A stretch of 64,000 nucleotides of DNA from Pseudoips prasinana (Eukaryota > Arthropoda > Insecta > Lepidoptera > Nolidae), in contig OX621263.1 of NCBI GenBank assembly GCA_951640165.1, positions 16,250,001 through 16,314,000 on the forward strand, in the 5' to 3' direction. Below, in pieces: positions 32,465 through 43,678 of the stretch; position 1 is the first letter of the stretch; every line of letters starts with the position of its first letter. A program made the translations under genes and the position numbers. The notes under the pieces were generated by a model, which searched no databases, had not been told where the DNA came from, and worked only from the letters and a program-made list of their open reading frames with translations.

Positions 32465-33200
32465 GATATATGGTACCTTGCTTTGTAATAAGCTGAGTTG
32501 TTCCTTTGTCAACTATTGTATGCCAGGATTACATTATAAAGATATAATACATAAATTAATTCAGAATAAACACAGTGCCAAATCATGTATAACTCTAATG
32601 GTAGGAAATTGTAAAAACTTAAAGAAAAAAGACATTACAGATAGTTTCACTGAGATGTTAGAATTAGACTGTAATAAGATAATATTGTGTGCCTTCCCCT
32701 ATGTGTCCAATGTGCCTGATAGTACAAATAATTATATCCACAAGCTAAATATGCACCTACAGTTTTTGGTTAGCCATTATAGTGATAAATTTATATTTTT
32801 GGACACAAATAGTTTTATAGATTCTTGTAGGGTAACCATGAGTACAGTTACTGTCTCAAGAAAATTCTTGAACATACTTGCAAGTTTAGTAGCGGCACAT
32901 ATTAACTCAGTCATGAGTAGTATGATGAAGTCACTTTTTATACCATCTTTTAGTAATGTTATTAAAATCAATTTAGTTAGTAGTTTAAACATGTAAGCAT
33001 GACAATAGAGAAGTGTGATAACTTTCTAATTCTATCACATCAAAATATAAACCGCTTCTCTAGCAAAATTCTAGACATATAACTTTTTAATGAAAAATAT
33101 GAAATAGATATCCTTTGTTTTACAGAAACATGGCTGACTGATCTGCTGTGTTACGTGAACTATCTGTAAATGATTGCTATCATATACTTAATTTAAAATT
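32465..33200 (+). pseudogene. LINE remnant: ORF1 esterase-like tail, then endonuclease start
   Basis: About 175 codons up to the stop at 32996 include MPGLHYKDIIHKLIQNKHSA, ITLMVGNCKNL, KIILCAFPYV and KFIFLDTNSFI. This has the look of the SGNH/esterase-like C-terminus of ORF1 in some CR1/Jockey-type LINEs. Directly after it, at about 33000-33175, frames with a stop give an endonuclease start: FLILSHQNINRF and DILCFTETWLTD. The order ORF1 then EN is that of a LINE whose RT half is missing. The longer apparent ORF beginning at 32304 includes SINE sequence at its start and is not a single gene. Confidence 0.55.
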
Positions 33201-33885
33201 ATTGACTCTGTCTCAAAATGAATAATTTTATTGTTTCGAAGTTTTTCTTTTGTATACCTAAATATAATCTAAAATAATAAACATTCAGACAACCGATCGA
33301 GCATATATTGTGTTTGCCTACTAAATAATTACTCTAATTGGACCAAATCCTGTGTTCATGCCCGCTTGAGTATGTTTCGCCGGACCGTCTCAACTGGGTC
33401 GTGTTGAAACCGGTAGTAGATGAACCCACTGAGTTTGTTTCGCTGGGTCTTCTCAGTTGGGGCGTATTGGATCCGGTGGTAGCATTAAAGCGCGACCGTC
33501 GTTATTAACACAAGGTCCGTCATAATAATAATACCTTTAATATAGACAGAACCATTGACAATATGTAGTAAAAATATTAGACTTAAACTAGATAATTAAA
33601 CATAATCTCTACGAGCTAGCTGAATATCATTTCTGTAATAAAATAAATTTTGTAAATGTTTTCATACAAGATGTACCTAAATATCTATGATACTAGAAAT
33701 AATATCTAATGTATACAACTATATTACTACAAACATGTTCTGACTATTTACAAGCGCTTTTTTAAAGTCTACGTGAATAAAAACCATTTTTATTTTTTTT
33801 ATATCGTCGCCTGGTACTCATAGTACAAGCTTTGCTTAGTTTGGGGCTAGGACGATCTGTGTGACATTGTCTCTAGATATTATTA
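33201..33885. repeat. Repeat remnants, no gene
   Basis: 33350-33500 has two similar stretches (AGTATGTTTCGCCGGACCGT and GAGTTTGTTTCGCTGGGTCT), a worn tandem pair. 33540-33800 is an ACAAACATGTTCTGAC repeat. 33808-33885 is an S3 SINE tail (CTTTGCTTAGTTTGGGGC). Confidence 0.45.
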
Positions 33886-33887
33886 TA

Positions 33888-34265
33888 TTATCATCATCTT
33901 TTCAGCCGAGACAAGTCTACAGCTGGACAAAACTCCACAAGAATAAATTTGGTGGCATATGCCATAATCGCCACGCTTGGCCGAAGGGTTGGCGATCGCA
34001 GTAAGATGGGCATAGTACTCAGAAGGAAGCTACAGCCCATCCTCTGGTGGATATTCCCTCGGGATACATCCCCCACGGGATTGGATAGGGTGACGATATT
34101 CTGATATTCGCCGCCGTCACCACACAGGTTATTCAGTTTAGTCAAAACGTAATCATGTCAGTCTGTCGTCACACGGAAATCGAACTTTGGTATTTCCTGC
34201 CTTCAGGCAATCGTGTGGCCACTGGTTTATAGGCGCAATAAAAGCTCTCAAGGTCAATCAACAAT
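33888..34265 (-). repeat. Dispersed repeat with (ATG)n end, copy 3
   Basis: Same family as 17158-17530 and 27974-28335, with CATCCTCTGGTGGATATTCC. Confidence 0.55.
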
Positions 34266-35175
34266 ACAAACGAACTAAATACATACATACGTAGGGTTGC
34301 CATTATTGTAGAGAACTGATACGGGACGTATTAGTGGCAAATAAATTAAAACTGAAAATAAGACTAGTAACGGTTTCATCATGTCAGCCAAAGTAAGTCC
34401 ACTGCTGGACAAAGCTGGCAATGTCAGTACACAAAAAATAATCGCTGGGCAGACGGGTTGGCGATCGTAGTTTGATGGTTATAGTTCACAGAAAAACGGT
34501 GCTGCCTGCTTTCTACGCCCGACACGATGAGATGAGGTGAAGATATAAGACATGGTTTATTTTTTATTAACCAACTTACATTAACGGTTACACCAAACAT
34601 ATAGTAATAATAAACGGTAAGACTAAACATATTATAATAAAAATAAACATGCGGGGCAGTCTTTGGGCAGTGCCGATAGAAGGGAAAAATTCATTTTCAT
34701 TTCCTCTCGCAACCACGCGCCCCCGCACCTGCCTTTGGCTTCGAGCTTTTAGTACGTGTATATTAAGTAGTCTAGCGGTAGCTTGTTATCCCGGGTCGGG
34801 ATAAAAAGCCAAAAGTGATTGAGGGACTTTTCTGTGAACAAAGAATCTCACAAACAGCCCGAAGTCTGGGAGTAGGATATTATACTCGCGTAAAGCCGTC
34901 GGTCCTGTACCAGATCTTTTTCCGGTCTTCCGGTCCTGTCGCGTCCCATCGGATCATATGAGTGATGGAATGCTCGTGCTCCTGTGTTTGCGCACACACT
35001 TGTGCACTATAATATGCCTTGCGCAGTCCCTATTGATACTGGCCGCCGTGGCTATTCGGCTAGGAGGACATTATTTATTATTGAAATATTGATAACGGCA
35101 ATTGTGGAGATCTTTGGGGTATGCCTTTGTCCAGCAGTGGACGTCTTTCGGCTGCTATGATGGTGATGATGATTT
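34266..35175. repeat. Mixed dispersed repeats, no gene
   Basis: 34380-34560 has TCCACTGCTGGACAAAGC and GGTTGGCGATCGTAG, akin to the (ATG)n repeats. 34890-35025 is the inverse of 7480-7620. 35095-35175 is an RTE-like 3' end (GGAGATCTTTGGGGTATGCC, TCGGCTGCTATGATGGTGAT). Confidence 0.45.
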
Positions 35176-35527
35176 ATAAACAGGACAAGTAACAATACGG
35201 AACGTGATATTTAAATACGGTGACAGTCCCGTATATACGGTACGAGTGGCAACCCTATACATACGTAACCATAACGTCATATCTGGTCGATATGCGGAAG
35301 ACCGGTTATACCTAAGTGTGAAGAATGAAAGTAACATTAATTAATTTTAAAAGTTAATTAATTTTTTTGAGCTAAGGGGCAAGGTTTAGGTACAATTCTA
35401 TTTGGAATAGGAGACCGTAAGGTCGTGGGTCCTATTAGCGAAAAGAGGCTTTTCCAACGCGTGTATGTAATTTTTTTTTTAAAGGTTACGGCCGCAATTT
35501 CCAACGTGACACGTTAATATTGTTCGA

Positions 35528-35690
35528 TACTTGCCTTTCACGCCGCAGGTCGTTGAGTCAAACCCACGACCTCCGGCGCACAAATATCCATCTAGGGTTC
35601 CCACCCTGGATGGATATTTGTGCGTGAACATGTCTGTTTGTCCAGAGTCCGAATGTAATCATCTATATAAGTATGTACCTCTATTTATAT
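35528..35690 (+). repeat. SINE family S1 with a rearranged head
   Basis: A forward head fragment (CTTGCCTTTCACGCCGCAGG), then a reverse-orientation piece (AACCCACGACCTCCGGCGCA), then the forward body (GATATTTGTGCGTGAACATG). GGATGGATATTTGTGCG and its inverse CGCACAAATATCCATC form a short hairpin. Confidence 0.45.
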
Positions 35691-35697
35691 AAGAAAA

Positions 35698-36036
35698 CTA
35701 TCTGTGCCCCGCGGTGTTACCCGCGTTTAATTTTATATTTTTTTATGGTATAAGCCTCACGGAGCCAGAGACCTTTCCAACGAATGCAAAACCGTGGAAA
35801 TCGGTTCGTGCGTTCTGGAGTTATAGCGTCAGGAAGGTAAAAACTCGACTTATTTTTATATAGTAGACTAGCTGTGCCCCGCGGTGTTACCCGCGTTAAA
35901 TTTTATAAATTTTCTTTGCTATAAACCTCACGGAGCCCGAGACCTTTCCAACGAATGCAAAACCGTGGAAATCGGTTCGTGCGTTCTGGAGCTATAGCGT
36001 CAGGAAGGAAAACCCGACTTATTTTTATATAGTAGA
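35698..36036 (-). mobile_element. Two head-to-tail Helitron-like copies (170 and 169 bp)
   Basis: Copy 1 is 35698-35867 and copy 2 is 35868-36036. Each, read minus, begins TCTACTATATAAAAATAAG and ends CGCGGGGCACAG followed by CTAG or TAGT. Both carry CACGGAGCC, CCTTTCCAACGAATGCAAAA and AATCGGTTCGTGCGTTCTGG. They are contiguous with no spacer. Confidence 0.6.
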
Positions 36037-36554
36037 TAAGTAACTATATGCAGTATGTCAGTTATCTCGGTCCCACAGTATAAACTCTGCTTGCTTCATG
36101 CCTTCTCGTCTATAACTACCCTGAGAAAAGGAGTCTCCTCTTGCGCGGGTTATTTAGTTTAAAGCCTTCTTTGCTCGTAGACTTAACCCCCCACCAGCCT
36201 TTATTTTTCGATGCAACAAAGTAATTTATCTATCCGCAAAAACATGTGTATACATAATGTTTTTTATATATAAGAGGGCGACAAACGAGCAAGTGGTAAG
36301 TGATCACCGCCGCCCATTGACACTCGCAACACTAACGAGTCGCGGGTGTGTAGCCGGCCTTTAAAAAAGTCCGCAAACAATTGTTGCTGACCCTCCTCAC
36401 CACCACCTCTGGCTCTGGCGACCTTACTCACACAACACATCATTTAATTATTAATGTTATTATTAAGGAATGTCTTCTGTAATAGCAAGGAATAATAAGT
36501 AAGGAATGTAATTATATATACACATTATCATATATTGTGGACACGGGTCTCCGT
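36037..36554. other. Unassigned with repeat fragments
   Basis: 36283-36380 has the CACCGCCGCCCATTGACACT repeat related to 195-245. No gene is visible. Confidence 0.4.
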
Positions 36555-36674
36555 CGCGGTAATATTTAAGGCAAATCATTTCAGTTTGATTTGAGTCGAC
36601 CCGTGAACTGGCTGGTGTAATCCATACCGATACATTGGGTAAAACGGAATGATTTGCCTTAAAATATTACCGCG
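36555..36674. repeat. 120-bp fold-back (hairpin) sequence
   Basis: Left arm CGCGGTAATATTTAAGGCAA plus ATCATT and right arm the inverse, GATTTGCCTTAAAATATTAC plus CGCG, with one extra base. The loop is about 65 bp and contains GTCGACCCGTGAACTGGC. Arms this well preserved suggest a young fold-back element or a structured RNA; there is no protein. Confidence 0.65.
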
Positions 36675-36705
36675 ATTGAGATCGAGATTGCTCTTTTCCA
36701 TACAT

Positions 36706-37320
36706 ATATACATCACCTATTTTATGCCCTTCGGGGTGGAATTTTCAAAAATCCTGGAATAAATATTTTTATTTTTAACTGAAAGGCCAAATACCAATTT
36801 TCATGGGTTTAACTTCAAAAAAGTCGAATTTTTCATACAAACTTACATGCCCTATTTTACGCCCTATGGGGTGGAATTCCCAAAAATCCTGAAATATATA
36901 CTTATAATTTTTAACTGAAATGCTTAATACCAATTTTCATGCGTTTAACTTAAAAATTGTCACATTTTTCATACAAACTTACACCCCCTATTTTACGCTC
37001 TTGGGGCTGGAATTTCCAAAAATGCTGAAATATATTTTTTTTATATTTTTAACTAAAAGGCCAAATACCAATTTTCATGCGTTTAACTTAAAAATTGTCG
37101 CATTTTCCATACAAACTTACATCCCCTATTTTTCACCCTTGGGGGTGGAATTTCCAAAAACCCTGAAATACTTGATTTTTAATTTTTAACTGGAAGGCCA
37201 AATACCAATTTCTGTACCTTAAACTTCAAAAACGGCAAAGTTTCATACTAACTTAGCGCCCCTGTTTTACCCCCTTAGGGGTTGAATTTCGAAAAATCCT
37301 TCCTTATTCCTTGTCTACAT
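36706..37320 (+). repeat. Minisatellite, about 130-bp unit, five degenerate copies
   Basis: Each unit has CCCTATTTTACGCCCT or a variant, GGGGTGGAATTTCC, AAAAATCCTGAAATA, a TTTTTAACTGAAAGGCC stretch and CCAATTTTCATGCGTTTAAC. Units start near 36716, 36848, 36983, 37118 and 37257. It is followed by TTTCAGCTTTCTAGGTCCAA and a GTCAGTCAGTCAGTCAG run. The open frame at 36920-37189 just follows the repeat. Confidence 0.75.
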
Positions 37321-37429
37321 TATAAAGCAAACATTTGTGCAAAATTTCAGCTTTCTAGGTCCAAGGGTTTGGGCTGGGCGTTGATGAGTCAGTCAGTCAG
37401 TCAGGACTTGTCTTTTTATTTATATAGAA

Positions 37430-38060
37430 TACAACCTATTATTTATTAAGAACGTGAAATTATACAACACATTTAAAATAGACAATACATAATAATATGG
37501 TAATTACTTATACATTTTAAATGAAACACAATAATTGATAACTATTTATATGAATAAAAAACACCACAAATATTGTAATAAAACTGAGGCATAATAAATA
37601 ACATCCAGAATCCTAAATAAAATTTTCACATAAAATAACTTAAGAAATTGATTTAAAGACAGTTATAATCAAAAGTAAAACGATTCTGGACCAATAAAAA
37701 AAAAGATCCCAGTGTTTCCTTCCGGATTAAGCGACTATGCTTTAGGCCACACTACTGACGTAAAACTTTTTAGATCCATGCTATGGTGACCGCTTAAAAT
37801 CAGGTTGTCCGTTTACTTAATTGGTTTCGAGAGTGTCCAATGTCCATAGGCTGGGTATGAGAGAAAGAAAAGGAAAATATGAGCTCGCAGCTCTTGCTCC
37901 AACAGAAATATACGAAATATAACTCTTTTCCTTTCCCAAAGTCAAGCGTGCCTGAAGAATAAAAGAATGCTTGTATAGTAATGAGAGTGTCAATACTTTA
38001 AACTATTTAAAATAAGATTGACAGCTATTAACATAACTTTTAGGCTTCTTAGAGTTGTGT
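37430..38060. other. AT-rich sequence, no gene seen
   Basis: No open frame or repeat partner was recognised, apart from worn similarity of 38035-38110 to 59990-60080, part of the shared 5' region of genes 4 and 5. Confidence 0.4.
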
Positions 38061-38169
38061 TTCAGGACGTGAAAGCTACCTGGACAGTAAAAGATATGGT
38101 CTCATGATCGAATGCACGGCTAGCCAACACGACTGAAAAGCGGTCAGGTATGTGACCGACGGCTGAAAA

Positions 38170-38430
38170 CTGAGATTTGCAGTGGTCAAGACAGTCACAT
38201 TACCACTTCCTGTTCCGTGTTCGATTCCTGCGCATACCCATAAATAGTTTTTCTGAGTCTGGATGTAACTTGTGATCGTCAATTATATGTTTGTGAAGTA
38301 AGTCGTAGTCTTCAAAAATAATAATATTTTTTTATTTTTCATAACAGATACATCCCAACTTTTAGGGATTTGACCCCTGGACCTAATCAATAAAGTTTAT
38401 ATATCTGACCACCACACCAGTAAAACAAAT
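38170..38430. repeat. Worn SINE remnants upstream of gene 4
   Basis: GCAGTGGTCAAGACAGTCAC and CTGAGTCTGGATGTAACTTG mark an old S2 SINE. CAGATACATCC and GGACCTAATCAATAAAGTTT match 60176-60230 upstream of gene 5. Confidence 0.45.
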
Positions 38431-38599
38431 CTTTATTTTGGCTTCGATGTCTGATAAATTGAAGGAAGATTATTAATTCCACAAATCACATGTATTAATC
38501 AACGCAAAAAGCTTCGGCACTCAAAATAAGCTCGCAAGTTCCTTGAGAACGTTCCGAGAATGTACTTTCTTTTTTTCCAACATTCTTAAATAATCACTA

Positions 38600-38701
38600 T
38601 AGGCTTGGCAAAAATAGATCATACGGACTTCAATGTTTCATTGGTAGGCCAGCAGATAATGATATAAAAGCGTACGGCGACCGATTGAGACCATTCAGTA
38701 G
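38600..38701 (+). promoter_or_regulatory. Core promoter of cuticular gene 4
   Basis: CTTGGCAAAAATAGATCA at about 38605-38622 (shared with gene 5 and, with small changes, gene 1), TAGGCCA at 38645-38651, TATAAAAG at 38663-38670, and ATTCAGTAGCC starting at about 38693. Confidence 0.78.
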
Positions 38702-38730
38702 CCTTCGCGCAGTCTACCAAGAAGTGCACG

Positions 38731-39611
38731 ATGAGAGTTCTGGTCAGTTCATAAACCATACATATTGATTTAAAAAAAAGTGTTTCAAATATAAATCCGT
38801 GATTAAATTTGAAAATGGAAGTGTTGTGTGACGTAAATAGTGATGTGAAACGATCTCGTTTAAACCGATAATCGAAACGGATTGTGTAACAAGGATTATA
38901 TTCGATTTTACTTCACAGATTGTCGCCGCCGTCCTCGCCTGCGCCGCAGCCACGCCCTCCGGCTTGCTGGCAGCCCCCTACAACAATGGCTTCTTCGGTC
39001 ATGCGGGTCTTGCGGTAGCTCACGCGGCACCCTTGGCCGTGGCTCACGCCGCGCCCGTCGCCGTTGCCCACGCACCCGTTCTTCCCACCATCTCTTCCGG
39101 TGACATTAATGGCGCCGCCATCGACGCTCATGTCCAAGCCTCCGACCACGTCCGTGCCGCCGTTGACCAGGCCTCTGAGCATCAGGGCAAGGCTATCAAT
39201 GCCGCCGTAGATCACTCCTGGCAGGCGGTAAACGCCGCCCAGACCGCCCAGGCTCAGTTGGACGGCGCCGCCGCTGGTGTCGCCCCTGTGCTCGCTAAAC
39301 AACTCGCTGGTCACGGATCCGTTGTCGCTGCTGCTTCCACCGCCTACGGTGCCCACGGTGTAGTAGCCGCACCCGCCGTAGCTGCATACTCCGCTCCTGC
39401 TGTTGCCGCGTACTCTGCTCCCGCTGTGGCTGCGTACTCCGCTCCCGCCTGGAATGCGTACGCCGCCCCTGGATACGCCGCCAGCAGGACCGTTGTTAGC
39501 CAGTCTCTGTCCCAATCCCACCCCGCTCCCCTGTTCCACGCCGCTCCCCTGGCCGTAGCTCACTCTGCCCCTGTCGCTTACGCCCACGGACTCCAAGCCC
39601 ACGCATGGTAA
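38731..39611 (+). CDS. Cuticular protein gene 4 (234 aa), two exons
   Basis: Exons are 38731-38742 (ATGAGAGTTCTG) and 38919-39611, with a GT-AG phase-0 intron 38743-38918. It shares the signal peptide, the AVAHAAP repeats and the polar core (HVRAAVDQASEHQGKAINAA) with genes 1-3. It has only one AYGAHGV unit, four APAVAAYS-type units, a WNAYAAPGYAASR stretch and an LQAHAW end, making it 18 residues shorter. Copy-specific changes are YNNGFFGHAG near the N-terminus and AAASTAYGAHG. No chitin-binding consensus is present. A worn AATAAA-type signal lies at about 39710. Confidence 0.87.
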
Positions 39612-40439
39612 ACTGTGATAGTACAATTAGATACCAAAAATAGTATTCAAATGTTTCCTGGACTTTTGTAAATTAATATAATAGAAAAATGCAGGCGAGG
39701 ATGTGTGTAAATAAATGATAAAATATTTTAATGCCTTCGTTTTCAAGCCCTAAACAAAAACCTTAAGCCTAACCCACACTTTTTGAATGCAGTTGCACAG
39801 GATAGCAGTTGTCCAAAGAAAGCAGAGTAGACCAAAGAAAAATAACAACAATAAATGAATGCAGATAAAAGATGTTAAAATAACAATACTCTCTCTCTCT
39901 CTTTGAGCGTGTGTCTATGCTTTGCGGATTAAACCACAACTACAATATAGCCTCATAACTTCTTTGCTGGACATAGTTTCATAATGTGAACTACAAATAG
40001 CAAATTTTGGTCACTGTCCTTGTTCTTTTTATACTATATTTATTTAAAAAGATCTAACTGGCTCACATACTGACTCTTCAACTCTGCAAGAGAAAATTTA
40101 GCACTGAAAGCCGCTATTCCTAAAAAAATATGTCCATCAATCCAACATTTTTCTGCAGGCCGATTTTGTATGTCCATATACAACGATGTTAACAATGATT
40201 TATGTTTGAAGCTTCGCACTGAAGAATTTACAGAAGCAGGCGATTTTGCACCCGGTATCTTCACAGAATATTATGGCTTTCACGCCATGATGCGCAAGCG
40301 TTGCGCTAAAACAATAGCTGATAGGTGGGGAAGTCATATACTGGGCCAATAGATACGCCTATATGCCACAGTGGTGTTATTATTAACACGCTTTTATTAC
40401 CTTCACTTATAACTAACTATGTATGTAACAACATCTTGG
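39612..40439 (+). other. 3' flank of gene 4, shared with gene 5 to about 40020
   Basis: ATGCCTTCGTTTTCAAGCCC, CACTTTTTGAATGCAG and AGCAGAGTAGACCAAAG are also behind gene 5 (61880-62000). The duplication stops near TTGGTCACTG at about 40010. A CTCTCT run is at 39889-39903. Beyond it, small overlapping open frames at 40040-40352 on both strands have no recognisable domain. Confidence 0.5.
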
Positions 40440-40790
40440 GATCTTAATTTGACCCACTTCCCGGTCTCCGATTAGGATGAAATTTTGCACACGTTCTGAG
40501 TTCTGATGACAATGCATGACGAGCTAAGAAACGTCAACAAATCCAATATGGTGGCCTCCCCAAGATGGCGGACTGGCTGTTTCAAATCCACCCCCATGAT
40601 ATGGGTATCAAATGAAAGGGTTTGCTGTCAGGAATACGAAAAAAATAGTCACGTCACTTATATCCAACATGGCGGACATCCAAGATGGCGGATTGGCTAT
40701 TTGAAATGCACCCGCATGGTATGGGTATTAAATGAAAGGGTTTGCTGAATGGGATACGAAAAAATAATCCTAGTGCCTGCTAAAATTGTG
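40440..40790 (+). repeat. Two-unit tandem repeat with GGCGGANNNCCAAGATGGCGG
   Basis: CCAATATGGTGGCCTCCCCA and CCAACATGGCGGACATCCAA start two roughly 125-bp units, each followed by CAAGATGGCGG, a CACCC stretch and ATGAAAGGGTTTGCTG. It is a dispersed non-coding repeat. Confidence 0.6.
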
Positions 40791-41076
40791 TTGTTTAGCT
40801 TTTTAAACAATTTTTTTAATATTCTGTTTGGTTTTCCTGGTACTAGTAAGTACTAGCATTAGTTTTTAAGTCCTAAGTGCCCATACTGACCAAAATGAGT
40901 TTTTTTTAATTCCGATGTGCATTATTTTTTATTCACCTAACAGAAGTATATCGTACCTTGATCGGCTCTTATTACAAAATGATAGAGTTTTAAATGAGGT
41001 GGGAACTATTGTACCCTGTCCATTTAAGGGTTAAGGTTATAAGAAACTCTCGAGACACAGTACTCAATTTGACCAG

Positions 41077-41290
41077 TGGCGTGGTTGATAAATGCTTGCT
41101 TTGCACGCCGCAGGTCGTGGGTTTGATTCCCACCCAGGATAGATATCTGTATGCCTGAACATGTCGGCTTGTCCTGGGTGTAATTATCTATATAATTATT
41201 TATTTACAAAAGAAAAGCAGCATCAATTATCTGGTTTCCATAGTACAAGCTATGCTTAGTTTGGGCTCAGATGACCGTGTGTGAATTATT
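41077..41290 (+). repeat. tRNA-derived SINE, family S1
   Basis: GGTCGTGGGTTTGATTCCCA is box B; the body has CCTGAACATGTCGGCTTGTC and the tail TATCTGGTTTCCATAGTACA. An AT-rich LINE-tail-like sequence follows to about 41490. Confidence 0.65.
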
Positions 41291-41492
41291 TTATTTTATT
41301 TTCCAATTTAGAAAACTTACAGATAATTAGTTACACCAAATCTTGAAATTATGCAAAAGATGGTCAATTACAAGTTTTCACAAATAAATAAATTGTATAC
41401 ATATTACAAATATAGAATAAACAGCATACCTATTACTAAATTACTATTTTTAAAAATCTAATTAATCTACTGAGAACACTGTGAATCTTTTT

Positions 41493-41904
41493 GAAGTTAT
41501 ACTTCTTTTGGCGCGATGGAGAAAAATGATGAGAGTGAATTTTTACGATGCGCGCGCACACCGACACCAAAAAATTTAACAGCATGAAGTTAGTTCTAGG
41601 TGGTATGAAAATGTATGAGAGTGAATTTTTACGATGCGCGCGCACACCGACACCAAAAAATTTAACAGCATGAAGTTAGTTCTAGGTGGTATGAAAATGT
41701 ATGAGAGTGAATTTTTACGATGCGCGCGCACACCGACACCAAAAAATTTAACAGCATGAAGTTAGTTCTAGGTGGTATGAAAATGTATGAGAGTGAATTT
41801 TTACGATGCGCGCGCATCGTAAAAATAACAGCATGACGTTAATTCTAGGTGGTATGAAAATTGATAAAACTATGTTCAAGTTGTATATTAAGAAGTATAA
41901 CTTC
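41493..41904. mobile_element. TIR element with an internal 86-bp tandem array and a 28-bp palindrome
   Basis: The termini are GAAGTTATACTTCTT (41493-41507) and its exact inverse (41890-41904). Inside, an 86-bp unit beginning GAGAGTGAATTTTTACGATG recurs at 41531, 41617, 41703 and 41789, the last cut short. The fourth unit runs into a perfect palindrome centred on GCGCGCGC at about 41797-41824. There is no coding capacity. Confidence 0.75.
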
Positions 41905-41934
41905 TAACGCGTGTACATAAGTACACACAAGTTT

Positions 41935-42362
41935 TTTTTTTTTTTTTGGGACAAGTGCCAGGATCAACAGTGGCACACAATGAAATGACACTGAGCGGTG
42001 GAACTCAGGCATGTCCCGGGGAATCGCTTTAACTGTCTTGGATCCCGCAACGAATTTAATCAGAAATAAATAAAAGGAGGAGTTAGAAAATGAGACAACA
42101 CTGTGACTCAAAGAAGGTGTCTGTCCTAAGATATTATTAAATATATATGGCGCATTCAGGCCGAGAGTACTACCCCAAACGGGCCGCGACCAGCATCACC
42201 CGCCACGAACCCAAGTATGCATTCGTAACTAAGAAATATCATCTCCCACAACTCTGACACTACGGTAACCACTTCCCATACGATGAGCAGCACTCGTAGT
42301 AGTGTAAAACTTTAGTGTTGTGGTTGTTTTTAATTGTTGAAGCTATTATTTTTAAATAATAA
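41935..42362. repeat. Copy of the CAGTGGCACACAATGAAATG repeat, then unassigned sequence
   Basis: 41945-42095 repeats 14820-14970, including GGCATGTCCCGGGGAATCGC, preceded by a T-run. 42096-42362 shows no gene. Confidence 0.5.
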
Positions 42363-42479
42363 TAATATCCTGGTACATTATTCACACACGGCTATCTGAT
42401 CCCAAAATAAGTCGACATTGCTCTATGGAAACCAGATAACTGATATACCTACTACATATGCTACTTTTCTTTTGTAAAT
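42363..42479 (-). repeat. SINE S1 tail, left half of the Polinton target
   Basis: Minus-strand S1 tail (GAAACCAGATAACTGATATA, TTCTTTTGTAAAT). The SINE continues at 59140 (GTAAATAGATACTTATATAC), on the far side of the Polinton. Confidence 0.7.
42474..42479. repeat. Polinton target-site duplication, left (GTAAAT)
   Basis: The same six bases follow the right end at 59140-59145. A 6-bp duplication is the norm for Polintons. Confidence 0.85.
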
Positions 42480-42900
42480 AGTAGGTGGTAATTGGGGTTC
42501 CTGGATCAAAAGAGATCCAGAAACACCCAATTACTCCCATTATTCAGTCTATTCAAAATGTATGTTCTAAAATATTTTAAAGTTTGTCTTAGAGTGATTG
42601 AATTGTCGTGCTGTACCTTCATACAATCTGAAGTTGGCTGCTAACATTTCTTTCTTATATATTTATGTAAGGTAAAGGATCTAAGTAGATCCAGAAACAC
42701 TCAATTACTCTCATTATTTAGCCTATTCACATTCTTGTTCTGTATTAAACTAACTATATTACATGAAACTATATGCTAAGCCATGTTTTTAATTATTTGA
42801 ACCTTTTCTTAGAATGATTGAATTATCGGATTGAATCTTCACACAAACTTTAGCTTTTTATTTATTTCTTATTCATTTCAGTGTTCAGTATAAATGAGTA
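42480..42900 (+). repeat. Left TIR with internal subterminal duplication
   Basis: The first 80 bp match the right end with few changes; weaker matching continues for about 200 bp (TTGTCGTG, TTTCTTATATATTT). From about 42680 a second, diverged copy of the unit starts (GATCCAGAAACACTCAATTA), followed again by AGAATGATTGAATTATCG. Tandem subterminal units of this kind are known in Polintons. Confidence 0.8.
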
Positions 42901-43678
42901 TCTTCATCTCTCATGTAATTTTTATCATTCAACTATTCAAATACTAATGAGTAGGTACAATTGAATATAATTAGATACAATCTATTCAACCTGGTAACCT
43001 GATGATAAAGGAATGCATTTGTGCTCACCGCTGCGTTACATTTATAGTGCAGGGGATTTCGTACATTATACAGTGAGTGCCCGATATAGTAACATTTTCT
43101 AAATAAACATTATTTACTGAATGTCATGTATTTATTATAAAACTATATTTAAGTAATATAATGTTACTCGATATAATAATAATAAAATTCAATTTTCAGT
43201 AACACCAATCGAATCGGAGTTTTGATAAAATGAAGAGCGCTATAATGAGAGTCCACTGTACTAACTATGAATATTAAATACACAAACTCACATTTTTACC
43301 TCGATGGTGTAGGTAGAGGCGTTACTGGTAATACGGTGATAATCTTAGAACAGCAATGCGAAGTGTATTTTTTTTCAGTAGTAAACGAAAATGTACATTA
43401 TTATCAGGCAGAATAACGCTGTTTAGGTTAGAATTACTTCTACAGAATTAAAAGTAATTCATCGAATTATTATTTATTTAATTTATTAATATTAATGAAT
43501 GTAGTAGCTCAGTACACATAAACTATCTATATCTATATCTACTAACTTAAATATTATATTAGTGAAAATAAAAAATAAAAAATAAACTTATGGTAAATAT
43601 ATACATACAAAACAAAAAAGAAATAAAGGAAAACAAAAATACAAAATTGAAATAACCACACGAAGCTTAATATAATTC

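Noticed and set aside
40040..40352. Overlapping 74- and 60-codon frames on opposite strands
   Set aside because: Neither has a recognisable domain, promoter or splice context; chance frames cannot be excluded.
41841..42111. 88-codon minus-strand frame
   Set aside because: It covers a repeat also found at 14.8 kb and has no recognisable domain.
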